A stretch of DNA of 8,590 bases from NCBI GenBank assembly GCA_049511115.1, contig JBEKYH010000289.1:1-8590 (forward strand). Direction: 5' to 3'. This DNA comes from JBEKYH01 sp049511115 (lineage in GTDB: Bacteria; Planctomycetota; Phycisphaerae; Tepidisphaerales; Tepidisphaeraceae). Made by a program: the position numbers and the translations under genes. Position 1 is the first letter of the stretch. Every line of letters begins with the position of its first letter. Positions 1-5,952 of this stretch are shown piece after piece. The notes beneath the pieces were generated by a model that did no database searches, was not told the DNA's origin, and saw nothing but the letters and a program-made list of their open reading frames with translations.

Positions 1-127
1 CCTCGTTGAAATTAAAGATCGACCGATTGGTATTCTCGTACGGATCGATCTTGTTGGGGCCGGACGCGCAGCCGGCCAGTAAGTTCATGGCGCACAGGCA
101 GCAGATTGTCACGCAACACCGAAGCAT
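1..127 (-). CDS. mlaA: MlaA (VacJ) outer-membrane lipoprotein, N-terminal part only
   Basis: This is the first 42 codons of a gene that runs off the left edge. MlaA is the outer-membrane lipoprotein that takes phospholipids from the outer leaflet and passes them to the periplasmic carrier MlaC. The frame starts at ATG 127-125. It reads a short Cys-rich hydrophobic stretch ending in the lipobox LLAGC (lipidated Cys at residue 20). Next comes the family signature DPYENTNRSIFNFNE (residues 28-42), matching the conserved DPxExxNRxxFxFNE start of mature VacJ/MlaA. It lies 12 bases after the mlaC stop, with a purine-rich AGAAGA ahead of the ATG, so it is the last visible gene of the mla operon. The signal peptide has five cysteines before the lipobox, which is unusual. 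The family call is firm despite truncation. Confidence 0.88.
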   Translation of the reverse strand, partial: MLRCCVTICCLCAMNLLAGCASGPNKIDPYENTNRSIFNFNE

Positions 128-139
128 AGAAAATCTTCT

Positions 140-814
140 CTATTTTGTTTCCTGCGCGTTTTTATCGCGGAGGAGCTTGAGCAACTGTTCGATCCCGCCG
201 TTGGACATGATCTCCTGAAACTGCGACCGGAAATTAGCCACCAGGCTTACGCCATCGACGGTTACATCGATGACTTTCCATTGATTGTCCTTCTGCCGAA
301 GCCGGTAATCGACCTTGATGACCTCTGGTTTGTTATCCGTCTGCTGATTGCCGACGATTTTGGTTTGGACCGTCCAGTCGCCGTTGGACTCCTTGCGGTC
401 GGCGGCCACGCTTAATACTTCATTGTCATAGTTGTCGGTCGTATGGGCGTAGGTGGCCGCCAGATGCTTCTGGAATTCCTGGACAAATTCGGCCTGTTTT
501 TCGGGGGAGAGCCCGCGCCAGTTCTGGGCGAGGGTCAGGCGGGAAAGGGTCTGGAAGTCGATGTTCGCATAGGCGATTTGACGGACCGCCTCGCTGCGCT
601 GGGATGCGTTGAGTTGGGGGTTGTGCAGGATCACCGTTACGTCGGCGAGAACCGCCTCGATTAAGGCGCGCGCGGTTGTCGCGGGGACGGCGGAGTTGGC
701 GGGGGCATCCGGCGCCGGTGCGGTTGTCGGGTCTGCCGACAGGGGGCTATGGGCCAATACAATAAGCCCCAGCGCCAGCACTATTCCGGCAAATCTCAAA
801 AACCCGATTCTCAT
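140..814 (-). CDS. mlaC: MlaC periplasmic phospholipid-carrier protein
   Basis: The 224-residue protein is the soluble carrier that shuttles phospholipids between the MlaA complex and the inner-membrane MlaFED complex. Residues 1-27 form a signal peptide (MRIGFLRFAG, then a Leu/Val/Ile core), with likely cleavage after LSA. A Thr/Pro/Ala-rich linker (28-47) precedes the MlaC/Ttg2D domain. Family landmarks are NIDFQTLSRLTLAQNWRGLS (84-103), SPEKQAEFVQEFQKHL (103-118), WKVIDVTVDGVSLVANFRSQ (179-198) and a C-terminal GGIEQLLKLLRDKN helix. Length is close to the usual 210-220 residues. The start codon overlaps the mlaD stop by one base (TAATG), which implies translational coupling. Nothing appears truncated. 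Confidence 0.93.
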   Translation of the reverse strand: MRIGFLRFAGIVLALGLIVLAHSPLSADPTTAPAPDAPANSAVPATTARALIEAVLADVTVILHNPQLNASQRSEAVRQIAYANIDFQTLSRLTLAQNWRGLSPEKQAEFVQEFQKHLAATYAHTTDNYDNEVLSVAADRKESNGDWTVQTKIVGNQQTDNKPEVIKVDYRLRQKDNQWKVIDVTVDGVSLVANFRSQFQEIMSNGGIEQLLKLLRDKNAQETK

Positions 815-1296
815 TACTTAATATCTCCCGGCTGCGTTTTGGCTCCGCCCTTAGTGGCGCCATATAAAAACTGGCCGATCAATCGTTCCAGGATGACGGC
901 CGATTCCGTGAAGGTGATCTTGTCGCCGCTCTTGAGTATCGTCTCATCGCCGCCAGGCTGCAATTCGATATACCGATCGCCCAGAACGCCGCTGGTAACA
1001 ATCGACGCCGACGTATCGGTTGGCAGTTGCAGTGACGATTGCAGGTTCATGTCGATCCTGGCGCGAAAGTTCGATTCCAGGGAGATATCGGAGACTTCAC
1101 CCACGCGAACGCCGGCGATGACAACCGGGGCGCGAAGCGTCAAGCCGCCGGTTTCATCGAAGTCGGCCGACAGTTGCAATCCGCCGTGGTCGTGCAAGGT
1201 CAAACCGCCGATGCTGAGAGACAGGTAGGCCAGCGCCGCCAATCCAGCCAGTACAAACACGCCAACCGCCGAATCGCGTACCGATGCTCGATCCAT
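814..1296 (-). CDS. mlaD: MlaD, membrane-anchored MCE-domain protein
   Basis: The 160-residue protein is the MCE subunit of the MlaFED complex. In the E. coli homologue it forms a hexameric ring with a hydrophobic pore through which lipid passes. A single transmembrane anchor lies at residues 11-30. The MCE domain follows (about 35-113), with GGLTLRAPVVIAGVRVGEVS (50-69) and the SGVLGDRYIELQPGG motif (102-116). The tail LERLIGQFLYG (136-146) matches the pore-lining helix of E. coli MlaD. The protein is slightly shorter than E. coli MlaD (183 residues) because it lacks most of the disordered tail. It sits 3 bases after mlaE and overlaps mlaC by one base. Confidence 0.93.
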   Translation of the reverse strand: MDRASVRDSAVGVFVLAGLAALAYLSLSIGGLTLHDHGGLQLSADFDETGGLTLRAPVVIAGVRVGEVSDISLESNFRARIDMNLQSSLQLPTDTSASIVTSGVLGDRYIELQPGGDETILKSGDKITFTESAVILERLIGQFLYGATKGGAKTQPGDIK

Positions 1297-1299
1297 AGT

Positions 1300-2076
1300 C
1301 TAAATTCCCCACAAGGCTGTGATCACATAATCCAGCAACAACACCGATACCGAGGCGATGACCACCGTCGATGTCGTGGCCGCGCTGACGCCCTCGGAGG
1401 TCGGCCGGCTCGTATAGCCGCGGTACGTTGCGATAATAGCCACCAAAGCCCCGAAGGCGACTGATTTTACGAAACTGCCGGCGATGTCGTTGCCGAATTC
1501 GACATTGGCCCGGAGGCTGGCCAGATAACTGCCGGGATCACCGTGCATCAGGCCGACGCCGGAGATATAGCCGCCGGCCAGTCCGCAGACGATAAACAGC
1601 GCGGTCAACAGCGGCATGGCCGCCAACATCGCCGCGGCCTTGGGGCCGGCGACAAAGTCGATGGGATTGATCGACAACATGCGAAGGCCGTCGAGTTGTT
1701 CAGTGGCCACCATGCTGGCGATCTCGGCGGCCACGGACGAGGCGGCACGCCCGATCACCAGCAGCGCGGCCAATACCGGGCCAAGCTCGCGGATCAGGGA
1801 CAATCCCACGACGGCGCCGAGCGAACGTTGGGCGCCGAACCGTACCAGGGTGGTGTACCCTTGGAGTCCCAACACCATGCCGACGGCCAAGCCGCTGATG
1901 CAGATGATGATCAGCGACAGAACGCCGATTTTGTACAACTCACGCATAAAGGCCGGTACGCGCAACGGCGGCCGGATCGCGTGCGCCGCCATGGCCAGGG
2001 CGAACACGGCCATCCCGCCAAGGTGTTGAACCGCTTTGGCCGACCGGTTGCCCAATGCTGAGACCTGGTTACCCAT
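1300..2076 (-). CDS. mlaE: MlaE, permease of the Mla ABC transporter
   Basis: The 258-residue inner-membrane permease pairs with MlaF to move phospholipids across the envelope. It has five or six hydrophobic segments, roughly at residues 20-34, 49-70, 86-110, 147-172, 199-219 and 235-257. The diagnostic MlaE/Ttg2B block at 93-133 begins LSLIRELGPVLAALLVIGR and continues through the AEIASMVATEQLDGL motif. Length is typical of the family (about 260). The ATG directly follows the mlaF TGA (TGAATG, no gap), so MlaF and MlaE are probably translationally coupled, as expected for subunits of one complex. Confidence 0.94.
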   Translation of the reverse strand: MGNQVSALGNRSAKAVQHLGGMAVFALAMAAHAIRPPLRVPAFMRELYKIGVLSLIIICISGLAVGMVLGLQGYTTLVRFGAQRSLGAVVGLSLIRELGPVLAALLVIGRAASSVAAEIASMVATEQLDGLRMLSINPIDFVAGPKAAAMLAAMPLLTALFIVCGLAGGYISGVGLMHGDPGSYLASLRANVEFGNDIAGSFVKSVAFGALVAIIATYRGYTSRPTSEGVSAATTSTVVIASVSVLLLDYVITALWGI

Positions 2077-2913
2077 TCACTGCAAGCCTTCGTTCAAGAA
2101 TTCGACCACCTGCGGGTCGGTATTTTGCCGCAATTCGTCGGGCGATCCGTGGATGGTCTGTTTGCCCATGAGCAGAAGTATGCGGTCGGCCATGCGCATT
2201 GTCGATGGAATATGATGCGATACAAGGACGAGGGTCATGCCGGATTCACGATTGATTCCGGTCAGCAGCGCTTCGATTCGCTTGATCGATACGGGATCGA
2301 GCCCGGAAAACGGCTCATCGCACAGCAAGATACTGGGCTTGCGTATCATCGCCCGGGCCAGTGCGACGCGCCGAAGCATCCCGCCGGACAACTCGCGCGG
2401 AAACAAGCCGTCGGCATCGGCCACGGCGACGGCCTTGAGGCTGGCGTGGACTTCATTGGCGATCTCCTTGGGGGATTTGTTGTTTTGCTCGCGCAGCGGC
2501 AGAGCCAGGTTATCGAACACGGTGTACGAATCCAGCAGCGCCCCGCCCTGAAAGAGCATGCCGAGCTTGCGGCGGACGTCGTATAGCTTTCGTTCCGATA
2601 GCGACGTAACGTTCTGGCCATCGACCAGGATGCTGCCGGCGCGCGGACGGATCAATCCGCCGATGAGGCGAAGGATGGTGCTTTTGCCGGATCCGCTGCC
2701 GCCGAGAATTACCGAGATTCGCCCGCGGGGAAAGACGCAGGAGAGCCCCTCAAAGACGCGGCGGGCGCCGAATTGCATGGTCACCTGGTCGAACACGACG
2801 TGCGGCTCGGCGGTGGCGGAAATTGGGGCGGAAATGGGGGCGGCAGGGGCGTCAGCCGGGTGCGGAATTGATTTCTGGGCTTGATCGGCGCCCGTTGCGA
2901 AGTTGCCCAACAC
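2077..2913 (-). CDS. mlaF: MlaF, ATPase of the Mla phospholipid transporter
   Basis: The 278-residue ABC ATPase powers MlaFED. All ATPase motifs are intact: Walker A GGSGSGKST (71-79), Q-loop Q122 in MLFQGGALLDS, signature LSGGM (175-179), Walker B ILLCDE (195-200), D-loop SGLD and H-loop H233 in VSHH. The signature followed by LRRVALARA, and the ending DPQVVEFLNEG, are typical of the MlaF/Ttg2A branch. The start is uncertain. An in-frame TGA lies seven codons upstream, and the first candidate is GTG 2913-2911, followed at once by TTG. A strong GGAGG sits one base before the GTG, too close for normal use, so the TTG may be the true start. About 38 Pro/Ala-rich residues precede the ABC domain; E. 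coli MlaF has only about ten. Confidence 0.94.
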   Translation of the reverse strand: MLGNFATGADQAQKSIPHPADAPAAPISAPISATAEPHVVFDQVTMQFGARRVFEGLSCVFPRGRISVILGGSGSGKSTILRLIGGLIRPRAGSILVDGQNVTSLSERKLYDVRRKLGMLFQGGALLDSYTVFDNLALPLREQNNKSPKEIANEVHASLKAVAVADADGLFPRELSGGMLRRVALARAMIRKPSILLCDEPFSGLDPVSIKRIEALLTGINRESGMTLVLVSHHIPSTMRMADRILLLMGKQTIHGSPDELRQNTDPQVVEFLNEGLQ

Positions 2914-2931
2914 GCCTCCGATAGATCAACC

Positions 2932-2946
2932 GCCGCATTTTGCGGC
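2932..2946. other. Perfect small hairpin in the mlaF leader
   Basis: GCCGCA and TGCGGC form six-base perfect arms around a three-base loop, 18 bases upstream of the mlaF GTG. It lies between the candidate promoter and the GGAGG site, so it would form a stable stem in the mRNA leader. There is no following T run in the transcript direction, so it is not an obvious terminator. Confidence 0.4.
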
Positions 2947-2968
2947 ATCAGACTGATTCAGGTGGCGC

Positions 2969-2997
2969 AATGGAACATCCGTGCGGGGATGTGTCAA
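2969..2997 (-). promoter_or_regulatory. Candidate sigma-70 promoter for the mla operon
   Basis: On the minus strand a perfect TTGACA (2997-2992) is followed by a 17-base spacer and TCCATT (2974-2969). The -35 box is ideal, but the -10 box matches only three of six positions. The location, 55-85 bases upstream of mlaF and facing it, fits the operon promoter. It is a pattern match only. Confidence 0.3.
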
Positions 2998-2998
2998 T

Positions 2999-3031
2999 GG
3001 GATCGGCGATGACAGGGGATCGGCGATGACA
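2999..3031. repeat. 17-base tandem repeat, two copies
   Basis: The unit GGGATCGGCGATGACA occurs nearly perfectly twice with a period of 17 bases. The identical core is GATCGGCGATGACA at 3001-3014 and 3018-3031. A degenerate third unit may follow (TGGGATTGG). It lies in the non-coding gap between the cupin gene and mlaF. No function is evident. Confidence 0.6.
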
Positions 3032-3075
3032 TGGGATTGGTGGGTGTGACGCTGAATTGTGGCGAAAGGCGAAGA

Positions 3076-3123
3076 ACCCTCACCCCAGCCCTCTCCCTGA
3101 GTACATGGAGAGGGGGTAAAGGG
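3076..3123. repeat. Dispersed CCCTCTCC / GGAGAGGG palindromic repeat
   Basis: CCCTCTCC (3089-3096) pairs with GGAGAGGG (3107-3114) around a ten-base loop. It is preceded by CCCTCACCCCAGC and followed by GGTAAAGGGC. This context matches a REP-like interspersed element found in many bacterial genomes, often mistranslated in ORF calls as a PSPxxQGEGWGEG peptide. It sits downstream of the cupin stop and upstream of mlaF, so the hairpin might also act as a weak terminator for the cupin transcript. Copy number in this genome cannot be judged from one window. Confidence 0.7.
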
Positions 3124-3170
3124 CAGTGTCGCCACAAAGAGGAGTTACACCCGGATCGGTGATGCGCCGC

Positions 3171-4079
3171 TCACGCGGGCGCCTTCGGCGAGTTTGCCGA
3201 CACAACCTTGATGACCTGATACGCCGCCGGCGTGGCGCCGATGTTCTTGAAGGTGCGCTTGTCGTTGGGGGCGCAGTAGAACAGCGAACCTGCGTTCAGC
3301 CGGCAGGAGACGCCGTTGACCGAAGCCTCGAGAGTGCCGGTTTTGAGGATGAAGAGTTCGTCGCCGGAATCGACCATGTCCGAGCGGGTGGTTTGGTTGG
3401 CGTTGAGCGTGGTGATGTGGCTGGAGAGGTTTAGGAAAGTGAGGGTAGGGGAGTTGACGACGTTGATGGTCGAGCCGGTGGGGGTGGCCGTGGCCGGTTG
3501 GCTCTGGCAGTCGATGACCGAGGAGGGGAGTTTGCCGGGGACGGCCTGCTCGGAAGCGGGCGTGTTGGGGGTGGTGTGGACGAGGTCGGTGTAGAAATTA
3601 ATGACGTAATACGTGGCCGGCCCGTCGCCGACATTTTTGAGGTTATGCGGATCGTGCGAGGCGAAGAAGATCAAGAACCCCGGCCCGGCCGGATGATGAA
3701 TGCCGTTGATGGAGACATCGACGTTGCCTTCCTTAATGAGAAGCATTTCCTCCCAGGGGTGGTGGTGCACAGCGTGTGACACCATGCCGGGGCGGAGGGT
3801 GGTGATGTGAACCTCGAATTTTTCCAGGGTCGGCGTGGGGTTGTCGAAGACGGAGCGCTGCTGGCCGATGGGCGTCGTTCGGACGGCGAGGGCGTCCCAA
3901 TCGATAAAGGTGGTGCCGAGCACGTTTTTGTGGGAGGGGGGCGAATATGAGACGGAGACGGGGGGGACTGAGGGCAGGGAGATGGCGGGTTGAGTGGCCT
4001 GGGCGAAAGCCGAGGTTGTAAGGAAAAGGAGGGCGCCGAGACTGCAGAGTGCGCTGCGGGTTGGTTTGGTGGAAAACAT
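3171..4079 (-). CDS. Exported two-cupin-domain protein of unknown function
   Basis: The 302-residue protein starts with a signal peptide (residues 1-26; core ALCSLGALLFL, cleavage after AFA), so it probably acts in the periplasm. Cupin 1 (about 85-165) has the metal pattern H105-x-H107 with E111 and the second-motif histidine H145 (SHDPHNLKNVG), consistent with a bound divalent metal. Cupin 2 (about 213-292) keeps the fold and E241 (GDELFILKTG), but its histidines are replaced (T230-R232; R275 in NDKRTFKNIG), so it is probably metal-free. A Thr/Pro-rich linker (167-205) separates the two. The ATG is supported by AGGAG seven bases upstream. It is divergent from the antitoxin gene and separate from the mla operon. 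Bicupin enzymes and sugar-binding cupins share this layout; the substrate is unknown. Confidence 0.85.
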   Translation of the reverse strand: MFSTKPTRSALCSLGALLFLTTSAFAQATQPAISLPSVPPVSVSYSPPSHKNVLGTTFIDWDALAVRTTPIGQQRSVFDNPTPTLEKFEVHITTLRPGMVSHAVHHHPWEEMLLIKEGNVDVSINGIHHPAGPGFLIFFASHDPHNLKNVGDGPATYYVINFYTDLVHTTPNTPASEQAVPGKLPSSVIDCQSQPATATPTGSTINVVNSPTLTFLNLSSHITTLNANQTTRSDMVDSGDELFILKTGTLEASVNGVSCRLNAGSLFYCAPNDKRTFKNIGATPAAYQVIKVVSANSPKAPA

Positions 4080-4223
4080 GTTATGGCTCCTAAATGGGTA
4101 CTATTGGCGCGGCTTCAGTTGTGTTGAAATGGAATCCGCCGGAGGGAGTGTACGGTAGGACGGCGGTTTCATCCAAGCCCAGACCTCCCGGAACTGACGG
4201 CCCGGAACGCACAGGGTGCCATC

Positions 4224-4238
4224 CGAATGGCTCATTCG
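4224..4238. promoter_or_regulatory. Operator-like dyad CGAATG-GCT-CATTCG
   Basis: Six-base perfect inverted arms surround a three-base centre, with flanking AT pairs outside one bulged base. It lies 88 bases upstream of the helix-turn-helix antitoxin gene, between two divergent genes. Antitoxins commonly repress their own promoter through such dyads, but no binding is shown. Confidence 0.3.
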
Positions 4239-4286
4239 ATGGGGAAAAGGTTCGGGGCCGCGGCCACTTTGCGATTATTTCGTAGG

Positions 4287-4315
4287 TTGCGTTTGCTTCG
4301 ATTGAATGCTAGGAT
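4287..4315 (+). promoter_or_regulatory. Candidate promoter of the antitoxin gene
   Basis: TTGCGT (4287-4292), a 17-base spacer and TAGGAT (4310-4315) precede the ATG at 4326. Transcription would then start only a few bases before the ATG, giving an almost leaderless mRNA. Alternatively AGGA (4311-4314) could be a poorly spaced ribosome site, 11 bases from the ATG, under a promoter further upstream. The two readings exclude each other. Confidence 0.35.
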
Positions 4316-4325
4316 AGCTTGAACG

Positions 4326-4799
4326 ATGACAACGCTGGGCACAATTTCACACTCGCTGGCCCCGAGCGAAGCCGACGCGCGGCTGGCTGAGGCGTCAAGC
4401 CGCCAGCTTGCCAGGCTGATGCGTAAGGGCGCGCGGAAGAGAAATTTGCAGATCCGCATCAAGGCCGAGGGCGGCGGGGACGAAATGATTGCCATTCCGG
4501 ATACCGCATTTCGGCTGCTGGCGGATATGCTAAGGGAGATGGGAAAGGGGAATGGGATGGCGCTGATTCCCATTCATGCGGAAGTCACCACGCAACAGGC
4601 GGCCGACTTGTTAAATGTATCGCGCCCGTTTCTGATTGAGCAACTCGAAAAGGGGGCCATTCCGTTCCGCAAGGTCGGATCACACAGGCGGATTTTCTTT
4701 CGGGATGTGATGGATTACAAGCAGCGCATGGATCGCAGTCGCCTGAAGGCGCTCGGTGAGCTTTCCAGCATCGATCAGGAACTGGACTTGGGCTATTAA
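4326..4799 (+). CDS. Excisionase-family helix-turn-helix antitoxin
   Basis: The 157-residue protein resembles the DNA-binding antitoxins usually encoded just before a PIN-domain toxin. The N-terminal helical part has the family-like LAPSEADARLAEASSRQLARL (split around residues 11-31). A MerR/excisionase-type winged helix lies at 87-134: VTTQQAADLLNVSRPFLIEQ starts it, followed by the KVGSHRRIFFRDVMDYKQ wing. That domain should bind the operator, and the remainder would bind the toxin. Two bases after its stop lies the remnant of what should be the cognate toxin (4802-4945), so the antitoxin appears orphaned. It may survive as a regulator or protect against related toxins elsewhere. No standard ribosome site is visible. 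It could instead be a stand-alone excisionase-like regulator, but the N-terminal part and the downstream remnant favour the antitoxin call. Confidence 0.82.
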   Translation: MTTLGTISHSLAPSEADARLAEASSRQLARLMRKGARKRNLQIRIKAEGGGDEMIAIPDTAFRLLADMLREMGKGNGMALIPIHAEVTTQQAADLLNVSRPFLIEQLEKGAIPFRKVGSHRRIFFRDVMDYKQRMDRSRLKALGELSSIDQELDLGY

Positions 4800-4801
4800 G
4801 C

Positions 4802-4945
4802 GTGAGGGTTTGCCTTGCTGCCAAGCGGCAGCGGCAGAGTTTGAAGAATCCCCCGAAGACAGTTGACGAATACCTCACCGCGCTGGAGCGGCAGTCGCTA
4901 CCCAAAACGGTCGCGGCTCTGCGGGTGCACGTCGATTTGATTTGA
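4802..4945 (+). pseudogene. Internally deleted PIN-domain toxin remnant
   Basis: A 47-codon frame begins at GTG two bases after the antitoxin stop, exactly where a PIN toxin would start. Its first five residues (VRVCL) resemble the first strand of a PIN domain, normally followed by Asp-Ala-Asn and the catalytic acidic residues. From about residue 7 it reads AKRQRQSLKNPPKTVDEYL and then LTALERQSLPKTVAALR, ending DLI. This matches, from memory, the C-terminal tail of PIN toxins paired with this antitoxin type. The whole catalytic core, perhaps 120-140 residues, is missing, with a junction near 4814-4822. The frame is still open, so a 47-residue peptide might be made, but it cannot be a nuclease. 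The identification rests on tail similarity and position. Confidence 0.72.
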
Positions 4946-4973
4946 TTCCTCGAAACCTCAAAACTGCACCCAC

Positions 4974-5002
4974 TTTATCGCACCCATCGTCGCCGTTAGA
5001 AT
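4974..5002 (+). promoter_or_regulatory. Candidate promoter of the aldo/keto reductase gene
   Basis: TAGAAT (4997-5002) is a five-of-six match to a -10 box. A weak TTTATC (4974-4979) lies 17 bases upstream. The ATG at 5011 is only eight bases after the -10 box and has no ribosome site, so the transcript would be nearly leaderless. The flanking CGCCGTT repeats (4991-4997 and 5004-5010) have no known role. Confidence 0.3.
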
Positions 5003-5010
5003 CCGCCGTT

Positions 5011-5940
5011 ATGGAATACCGCATTTTGGGCAAGACGGGCCTTAAGGTCACGGCACTGAGTTTTGGGGCGAGTTCGCTGGGTGGCGCGTTTCGGGATGTC
5101 GAGGAAGGGGAGGGGATACGGGCGGTGCATGTTTCGCTCGATCTGGGGATTAATTTTATCGATGTGTCGCCGTTTTATGGGCTGACCAAGGCGGAAACCG
5201 TCCTGGGGAAGGCCCTTAAAGGCATCCCGCGCGATAAATACATACTGGAGACCAAGTGCGGGCGGTATGGGCAGGCGGAGTTTGATTTCTCGGCCAAGCG
5301 CGTGACCGCCAGCGTGGAAGAGAGTCTGGGGCGATTGGGAGTTGAATACATTGATATCCTGCTCTGCCACGACATTGAGTTTGTCGATCTGGAGCAGATC
5401 ATTACCGAGACGATTCCGGCCCTGCGCAAAGTGCAGAAGGCCGGCAAGATCGGGCATATCGGGATTTCCGGGTTGCCGCTCAAAATCTTCAAGACGGTGC
5501 CCGATCGCGTGGAGATCGACGCGCTGCTTTCTTATTGCCATTATGAACTGAACGACAATTCGCTGGCCGACATGATCCCGTATTTCCAGGGGAAGGGGAT
5601 TGGCATCGTCAACGCCTCGCCGCTGGGGATGGGATTGCTCTCCAATCGCGGCACGCCCGATTGGCATCCAGCCCCTGCGAAGGTCAAAGAGGTTTGTGCG
5701 AAGGCGGCGGCCCATTGCAAAGCCAAGGGGGCGAATATCGAAAAGTTGGCGCTGCAGTACGCGATCTCCGATCCGCGGATCGCGACAACGCTGGTCGGCT
5801 CAGGCAGTTCGGAGAATATGCGGCGGAATATTGCCTGGGCGAACGAGCCGATTGACAAGCAATTACTCGCGGAAACGCTTGACATTCTCAAGCCAATCCA
5901 CAATGTAACCTGGACGAGCGGAAGGCCGGAAAACAATTAA
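5011..5940 (+). CDS. Aldo/keto reductase, L-galactose dehydrogenase type
   Basis: The 309-residue NAD(P)-dependent oxidoreductase starts at ATG 5011, where the conserved EYRILGKTGLKVTALSFGAS start of the fold begins. A longer frame from TTG 4942 would add 23 unconserved residues and overlap the toxin remnant. The AKR catalytic tetrad is intact: D51, Y56, K82 and H120 (LLCHDIEF). A cofactor-site block, LVGSGSSENMRRNI (261-274), and the ending WTSGRPENN are also present. The overall pattern (SPFYGLTKAETVLGKALKGI, CHYELNDNSLADMIPYF) is that of plant-type L-galactose dehydrogenase and its bacterial relatives. These oxidise L-galactose, or sometimes L-fucose-like sugars, to the lactone. Downstream genes for L-galactonate-type oxidation and tagaturonate epimerisation support an L-galactose substrate, but specificity is inferred. 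No truncation is seen. Confidence 0.87.
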   Translation: MEYRILGKTGLKVTALSFGASSLGGAFRDVEEGEGIRAVHVSLDLGINFIDVSPFYGLTKAETVLGKALKGIPRDKYILETKCGRYGQAEFDFSAKRVTASVEESLGRLGVEYIDILLCHDIEFVDLEQIITETIPALRKVQKAGKIGHIGISGLPLKIFKTVPDRVEIDALLSYCHYELNDNSLADMIPYFQGKGIGIVNASPLGMGLLSNRGTPDWHPAPAKVKEVCAKAAAHCKAKGANIEKLALQYAISDPRIATTLVGSGSSENMRRNIAWANEPIDKQLLAETLDILKPIHNVTWTSGRPENN

Positions 5941-5952
5941 AACAAGATTTAA

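Larger units (their letters stand above)
4080..4325. other. Divergent intergenic region between cupin and antitoxin genes
   Basis: This 246-base stretch should hold both promoters. Visible elements are the AGGAG ribosome site of the cupin gene (minus strand, 4087-4091), a direct repeat CCCGGAAC at 4187-4194 and 4201-4208, the dyad at 4224-4238 and the candidate plus-strand promoter at 4287-4315. The open frame across 4094-4285 has no recognisable protein features and was not called. Confidence 0.5.

Noticed and set aside
2926..3135. 69-residue minus-strand frame across the repeat region
   Set aside because: It translates the palindromic repeat into PSPCTQGEGWGEG, a well-known spurious peptide, and has no other coding features.
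4185..4240. Possible small structured RNA (CCCGGAAC repeats plus dyad)
   Set aside because: It does not fit SRP RNA, tRNA or any riboswitch pattern I know; short repeats alone are not enough.
4094..4285. 63-residue plus-strand frame upstream of the antitoxin
   Set aside because: It lies in the divergent promoter region, shows no recognisable motif or ribosome site, and overlaps the dyad.
4942..5010. Longer TTG start for the aldo/keto reductase
   Set aside because: The extra 23 residues are unlike the family, overlap the toxin remnant, and the conserved fold begins at ATG 5011.
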